The notes under the pieces: model-generated
What the model saw: the letters and a program-made list of their open reading frames with translations, nothing else
Told to the model about the DNA's origin: nothing
The model's database searches: none
Origin: CAXBNB01 sp040222275
GTDB lineage: Bacteria; Bacteroidota; Bacteroidia; Cytophagales; Cyclobacteriaceae
Length of the DNA: 64,000 bases
Assembly: GCA_040222275.1 (NCBI GenBank)
Contig: JAVKDJ010000045.1
Span: 124,001-188,000, forward strand
Direction of reading: 5' to 3'
Shown: in pieces, positions 60,835-64,000 of the stretch
Numbering within the stretch: the stretch's first letter is position 1
Layout: the number at the start of each line of letters is the position of its first letter
Program-made: the position numbers and the translations under genes

Positions 60835-61637
60835 TGCGTTACTTTTAAGTCGTAAAATTTCACTTTCGATCGGGCGGTGTATTGTTTTGTCTGCAGGTAA
60901 TTTCCAACTTCGAAATAATTTTCGAATTCCCACTTTTTGATGTTGGTGTCTTTGTACACGATTGGTTTCAGGTCGTTAACCACCACCGTAATTTTTCCTT
61001 CTTCAGCTGTTATTTTTATTTTGACCTTTTCAAAACCAACTTTCTTGTTGAAAAAGCGACCATCATCATCATCCCACGAATCCTTCTCCCACAGCTTTTG
61101 ACCTTTGTCGCTCAAACTGACCAATACTTTCCTTTGAACCCGGATTCTTTCATCTTCCCAAAAAACCTTGAACATGGGCAGGCTTACACTTTTGCCCAAC
61201 CCCAGCTGACGGGTCTGTTCTTCTGTGGTTCTTCCGTGAATTTGAAAAAGGAGCGTCCTGTCATAATTTTTACCCTCTTTGATAGACATTTCTGCAACCT
61301 GGAATTCAGCTTCCAGTATGGCACCTTGCGCAAGTGTCCAATTTGTATCGCTGCTTCCCGGTACCATTTGCTCCCTCAGGGTGTTTTTTGTGTACTTGGC
61401 TTTAGATTTTCCTACCACTGGATAGGCTTCCATCACCAGCGCCCCATCCAGTGAATCCAGGTAGAAAAAGGGTTTTGCAAAGCGGTCTTTCTGAAAATTT
61501 GAAAGTTTCCACTCTGAAGCAGTATAACCTGAGGGCAACTCAAGCTTCCAATGGGCAAGGTCTATATTTCCAGCTTTTTGGGCCTGGGCTGACAGGCTCA
61601 AAAAAAGAAGGGTGAATATGGCTATTGTCTTGTTCAT
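60831..61637 (-). CDS. PL7-like protein with altered active-site motifs
   Basis: A 268-residue secreted PL7-fold protein (signal MNKTIAIFTLLFLSLSAQAQ). It keeps the QIH motif (132-134), but the catalytic RTELR/RSELR motif is changed to KNTLR (residues 84-88). The end motif YFKAGNY has become YFEVGNY (241-247). In characterised PL7 enzymes the first Arg of that motif helps neutralise the carboxylate, and the Lys of YFKAG lines the cleft. Reduced activity, a different uronate, or a binding-only role are possible. It is 3 bp after the canonical PL7 at 61641. Confidence 0.85.
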   Translation of the reverse strand: MNKTIAIFTLLFLSLSAQAQKAGNIDLAHWKLELPSGYTASEWKLSNFQKDRFAKPFFYLDSLDGALVMEAYPVVGKSKAKYTKNTLREQMVPGSSDTNWTLAQGAILEAEFQVAEMSIKEGKNYDRTLLFQIHGRTTEEQTRQLGLGKSVSLPMFKVFWEDERIRVQRKVLVSLSDKGQKLWEKDSWDDDDGRFFNKKVGFEKVKIKITAEEGKITVVVNDLKPIVYKDTNIKKWEFENYFEVGNYLQTKQYTARSKVKFYDLKVTH

Positions 61638-61640
61638 CGC

Positions 61641-62459
61641 TTAATGGCTCACTTCAAGTTCATAATATTTAACATAGCCATAAGAGCCTTTGTCTGTGGA
61701 CTGAAAGTAGTTTCCAGCCTTGAAATAATTCTCAAACACACCCCATTTCTCTATATCAACACCCTCATAGGTGAAGGTTTCTTTATCATTTAAGGTTACT
61801 GTCATCTTGCCCTTGGTCACGTTCACTTCCAGTGTAAACTTATTTGTGCCAACAATTTCCCTGAAGTTCCTTCCTTTGTCATCGCCCCAGGCACTCTCAT
61901 GGAGGATCTCGGGCACCTCGGCGTGTGGATTTTTCAGGACTTTGGTTTTTACCCTCACTTTTCCTTCATCCCAATAGATTTTAAGCATCGGTGGTGCATT
62001 GTTGTCGTCTTCACCGATCAAATCCCTTTGTTCATTGGTCAACCTCCCATGGATCTGCATGATGATCACGCGGTGGTAATCCCCAATATCATTTTGTGTT
62101 ACTTCAGGAACTGAAAGCGTACCCCTCAATCTCCCCCCCTGGGCGAAAGTCCAGTTTACACTGTTGCTACCTGGCTCCATTTGCTCCCGAAGCTCTGAGC
62201 GTGAGTATTTGGTATTGCGGGTAGTACCAGCAGGATAGGCATAAAAAACCAGTGCCCCATCTTCCTTGTCCCTGTAGAAATAGGGCTTGAGAATATCAAT
62301 GTACTCAAAGTCTTTTATCTCAGGTGGTTCCACTTCCTGGGCCCCATCCGGTATGGTTATCTTCCAATTGCTCAAGTCTATATCCTGGGCGGAGAGCGAT
62401 GACAACCCGAGGATCAAACCCAAAACAATTGAACCGTATTTTTTGTAGGAAAAGGGCAT
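61641..62459 (-). CDS. PL7 alginate lyase, secreted
   Basis: A 272-residue PL7 enzyme with signal peptide (GSIVLGLILGLSSLSAQ) and no lipobox, so free in the periplasm or exported. Motifs RSELR (87-91), QIH (135-137) and YFKAGNY are intact. The body is very close to the lipoprotein PL7 at 50769 (shared QMEPGSNSVNWTF, MQIHGRLTN, DNNAPP), which points to duplication within the locus. First catalytic gene of the visible operon, 156 bp past the PKD protein gene. Confidence 0.94.
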   Translation of the reverse strand: MPFSYKKYGSIVLGLILGLSSLSAQDIDLSNWKITIPDGAQEVEPPEIKDFEYIDILKPYFYRDKEDGALVFYAYPAGTTRNTKYSRSELREQMEPGSNSVNWTFAQGGRLRGTLSVPEVTQNDIGDYHRVIIMQIHGRLTNEQRDLIGEDDNNAPPMLKIYWDEGKVRVKTKVLKNPHAEVPEILHESAWGDDKGRNFREIVGTNKFTLEVNVTKGKMTVTLNDKETFTYEGVDIEKWGVFENYFKAGNYFQSTDKGSYGYVKYYELEVSH

Positions 62460-62534
62460 AGTTTATCTGTTCTAGTACAGTATAGAAGTTACGCTTTTAA
62501 GAAATTAAAATGAATTTTTTATAGTTGTTAGATT

Positions 62535-62562
62535 GGAATGCCCGGTGAAACCGGGACATTCC
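62535..62562. other. Intergenic hairpin between the PKD protein and PL7 genes
   Basis: GGAATG-CCCGG pairs with CCGGG-CATTCC around a GAAA-type loop with one bulge. On the minus strand no U-run follows, so it may be an mRNA stabiliser or attenuator between the surface-protein and enzyme genes rather than a true terminator. Confidence 0.5.
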
Positions 62563-62615
62563 TCCTAACTAAAACTATTCTAAACTAAATCACTTATTTC
62601 GTTTTCAATTGAAAT

Positions 62616-64000
62616 TTAAAACCCTGGAGTTGATATCGAAATATCGTCCAAATACACCTCACTAACACCGTCTATGCCTGCATGAGGAACGCCATAAAAC
62701 ACCGCCGTTGTTGTACTGGCTATAAATGTGAATGTATATTCTGTATAAGTATTTGCATTACCTGAAACAGTAAATACTTTATCACTATTACCAGCTAAAT
62801 CAGTCTCATTCTGAACTTCATTATTTAGGATATATACATTAAAATCATTGGTAGTTTCTGTACGAACCCACATCGAAATTGTATATTCCACTCCTACTTC
62901 AACAGTGAATGGCTGATATGCCCGTCGTTCAGCACTGCTAAATTTCAAAGCATAGTTACCTGTGTTCTCAGTGGTGGTAATACCCGCCGCTTTTAACCCC
63001 AGGTCATCCCTAAGCCCGCTATTATCCCAGGTATAAGGACTAGGTGTAACCCCATCTTTCAATGTATTGGGAGGGTCTGTCTCCCAGGCATCATTGTTAT
63101 CGTCCTTATGTGCCCCAGGAGGGGTATTGGTAGTGTCGTCATACTCATCGATACTACCATTTAAAATAACAGCGGCAAAAGTAGCCACCACTGCCGGGGG
63201 ACTTACCGTAATAGTTTCATTGGCCGTATTACTACCTGCACTATTGGTAGCAGTAAGTACCACGTTGTAAACACCGGCGGTGGCATACGTATGCGTTGGA
63301 GACTTTTCGGTAGATGTGTTTCCATCACCAAAATCCCATGAGAACGATGTTGCACGAGTGGAAGTATTGGTAAAGGAATATTCTAAGTAACTATCCCCTC
63401 CTTCAGATTCAGCTGTAAAATCCGGTGATGTTGGCATCACATCTGCTGCTGGAACAACCCTCACATTATCGATCCATGCATCATCTGGACTTACTGAATA
63501 AAACATCACAGCAACCTCACCATTGGAGCTAGATGTAAATGGAACTTGTGCAAACGTACCATAATCATTAACCGTTGATGAGAATTTCCCCTCAGCTACA
63601 TATCCGGCATGGTTTCCTAAATTATCAGTGATATCAGCTACTGCATCGGCACCATCTGTATAGTGACCGTCCAGCACCAACCCGACCAAATGCCTACCGC
63701 CAATTATTTCATTGTTGTCGTCATCAATGGCATATTGATACTCTAAGACATAATCAGCGTTGGGAGTTAATGTAAGAGCCTGATAGGCATATCTGGAGTT
63801 GGAACTGGCCAGTTGCCCGGCGGATTGACTTGACGACCATTTGGCACCTCTTGTTTTCCCTCCGGTATCGTTTCCGCTAATATCGAAATCAGAACCATCG
63901 CTACTAGAACCAAATGGGTTTGTGTTACCATCTGTAAAGGTGGCAAATCGCCATTGGCTGGTAGCATAAGTTCCTTCTATTTCAAAATCGCCATTTAAAA
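62616..64000 (-). CDS. PKD-domain surface glycan-binding protein, 5' truncated
   Basis: The C-terminal ~460 residues of a larger protein; the frame stays open to the right edge, and the first start-like codon in view (63689) is internal. Visible from the edge inward: a beta-sandwich carbohydrate-binding-like domain (DFEIEGTYATSQWRF, GFDISGNDTG-type), a second half ending WIDNVRVVPAA, a PKD domain (FSWDFGDGNTSTEKSPTHTY), and a C-terminal CBM4/9-like sandwich (WVRTETTNDFNVYILN, VYLDDISIS). No enzyme motif. In other alginate loci a PKD protein lies between SusD and the lyases, so susC/susD probably lie just beyond base 64000. No T9SS tail. Confidence 0.85.
   Translation of the reverse strand, partial: LNGDFEIEGTYATSQWRFATFTDGNTNPFGSSSDGSDFDISGNDTGGKTRGAKWSSSQSAGQLASSNSRYAYQALTLTPNADYVLEYQYAIDDDNNEIIGGRHLVGLVLDGHYTDGADAVADITDNLGNHAGYVAEGKFSSTVNDYGTFAQVPFTSSSNGEVAVMFYSVSPDDAWIDNVRVVPAADVMPTSPDFTAESEGGDSYLEYSFTNTSTRATSFSWDFGDGNTSTEKSPTHTYATAGVYNVVLTATNSAGSNTANETITVSPPAVVATFAAVILNGSIDEYDDTTNTPPGAHKDDNNDAWETDPPNTLKDGVTPSPYTWDNSGLRDDLGLKAAGITTTENTGNYALKFSSAERRAYQPFTVEVGVEYTISMWVRTETTNDFNVYILNNEVQNETDLAGNSDKVFTVSGNANTYTEYTFTFIASTTTAVFYGVPHAGIDGVSEVYLDDISISTPGF

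Overview
The window looks like chromosome of a marine, alginate-eating Bacteroidota, probably of the Cytophagales. The reasons are SusC/SusD outer-membrane proteins, a FecI/FecR pair, a type IX secretion tail, many lipoproteins, the DUF4290-murA gene pair, a MurA with Asp in place of the active-site Cys, and promoters of the TTTG-N19-TAnnTTTG kind. Both edges cut genes: an M24 peptidase at the left, and a PKD-domain surface protein whose 5' end lies past base 64000.

Bases 1-21017 are ordinary chromosome: peptidases (M24, CocE/NonD, M61), a fluoride exporter, ComEC, PhoH, an S-adenosylmethionine hydrolase, a tRNA-Leu(CAA) with a good promoter and terminator, a Fic AMPylator, DUF4290-murA and a periplasmic MsrB. 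Two intergenic repeat families interrupt it: a 33-bp palindrome, and three copies of a ~120-bp inverted-repeat element.

Bases 21163-28123 form a 2-aminoethylphosphonate catabolic locus. PhnW makes phosphonoacetaldehyde, PhnY oxidises it to phosphonoacetate, and PhnA cleaves that to acetate and phosphate. An organophosphate-type MFS importer, a PHP-family phosphoesterase and an XRE-cupin regulator sit with them. A Tat-exported metallophosphoesterase follows behind a terminator.

Bases 29249-39269 hold a hairpin-rich spacer and then, on the minus strand, sigma factor, FecR anti-sigma, SusC (with STN signalling domain), SusD and a membrane protein carrying a spermidine-synthase-like domain. Its substrate is unknown. 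Bases 39531-42425 hold a long inverted repeat, a small His-rich putative metal module and an IS110 remnant.

Bases 42665-64000 are the alginate utilisation locus, all on the minus strand. Reading in the direction of transcription: PKD surface protein, PL7, PL7-like, Nramp-like transporter, two-domain PL6, PL17, KdgF, MFS importer, two SDR reductases, PL7 lipoprotein, PL6 with BACON/discoidin/T9SS tail, and KdgK. Next come a SUKH protein, a second heparinase-fold lyase and a PQQ-type sugar dehydrogenase with cytochrome c. Surface and periplasmic lyases would cut alginate to monomers, KdgF would open them to DEH, the SDRs reduce DEH to KDG, and KdgK phosphorylates it. The final KDPG aldolase is not in the window. 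Gene gaps of -4 to +35 bp from 47.3 to 62.5 kb point to one long transcript.
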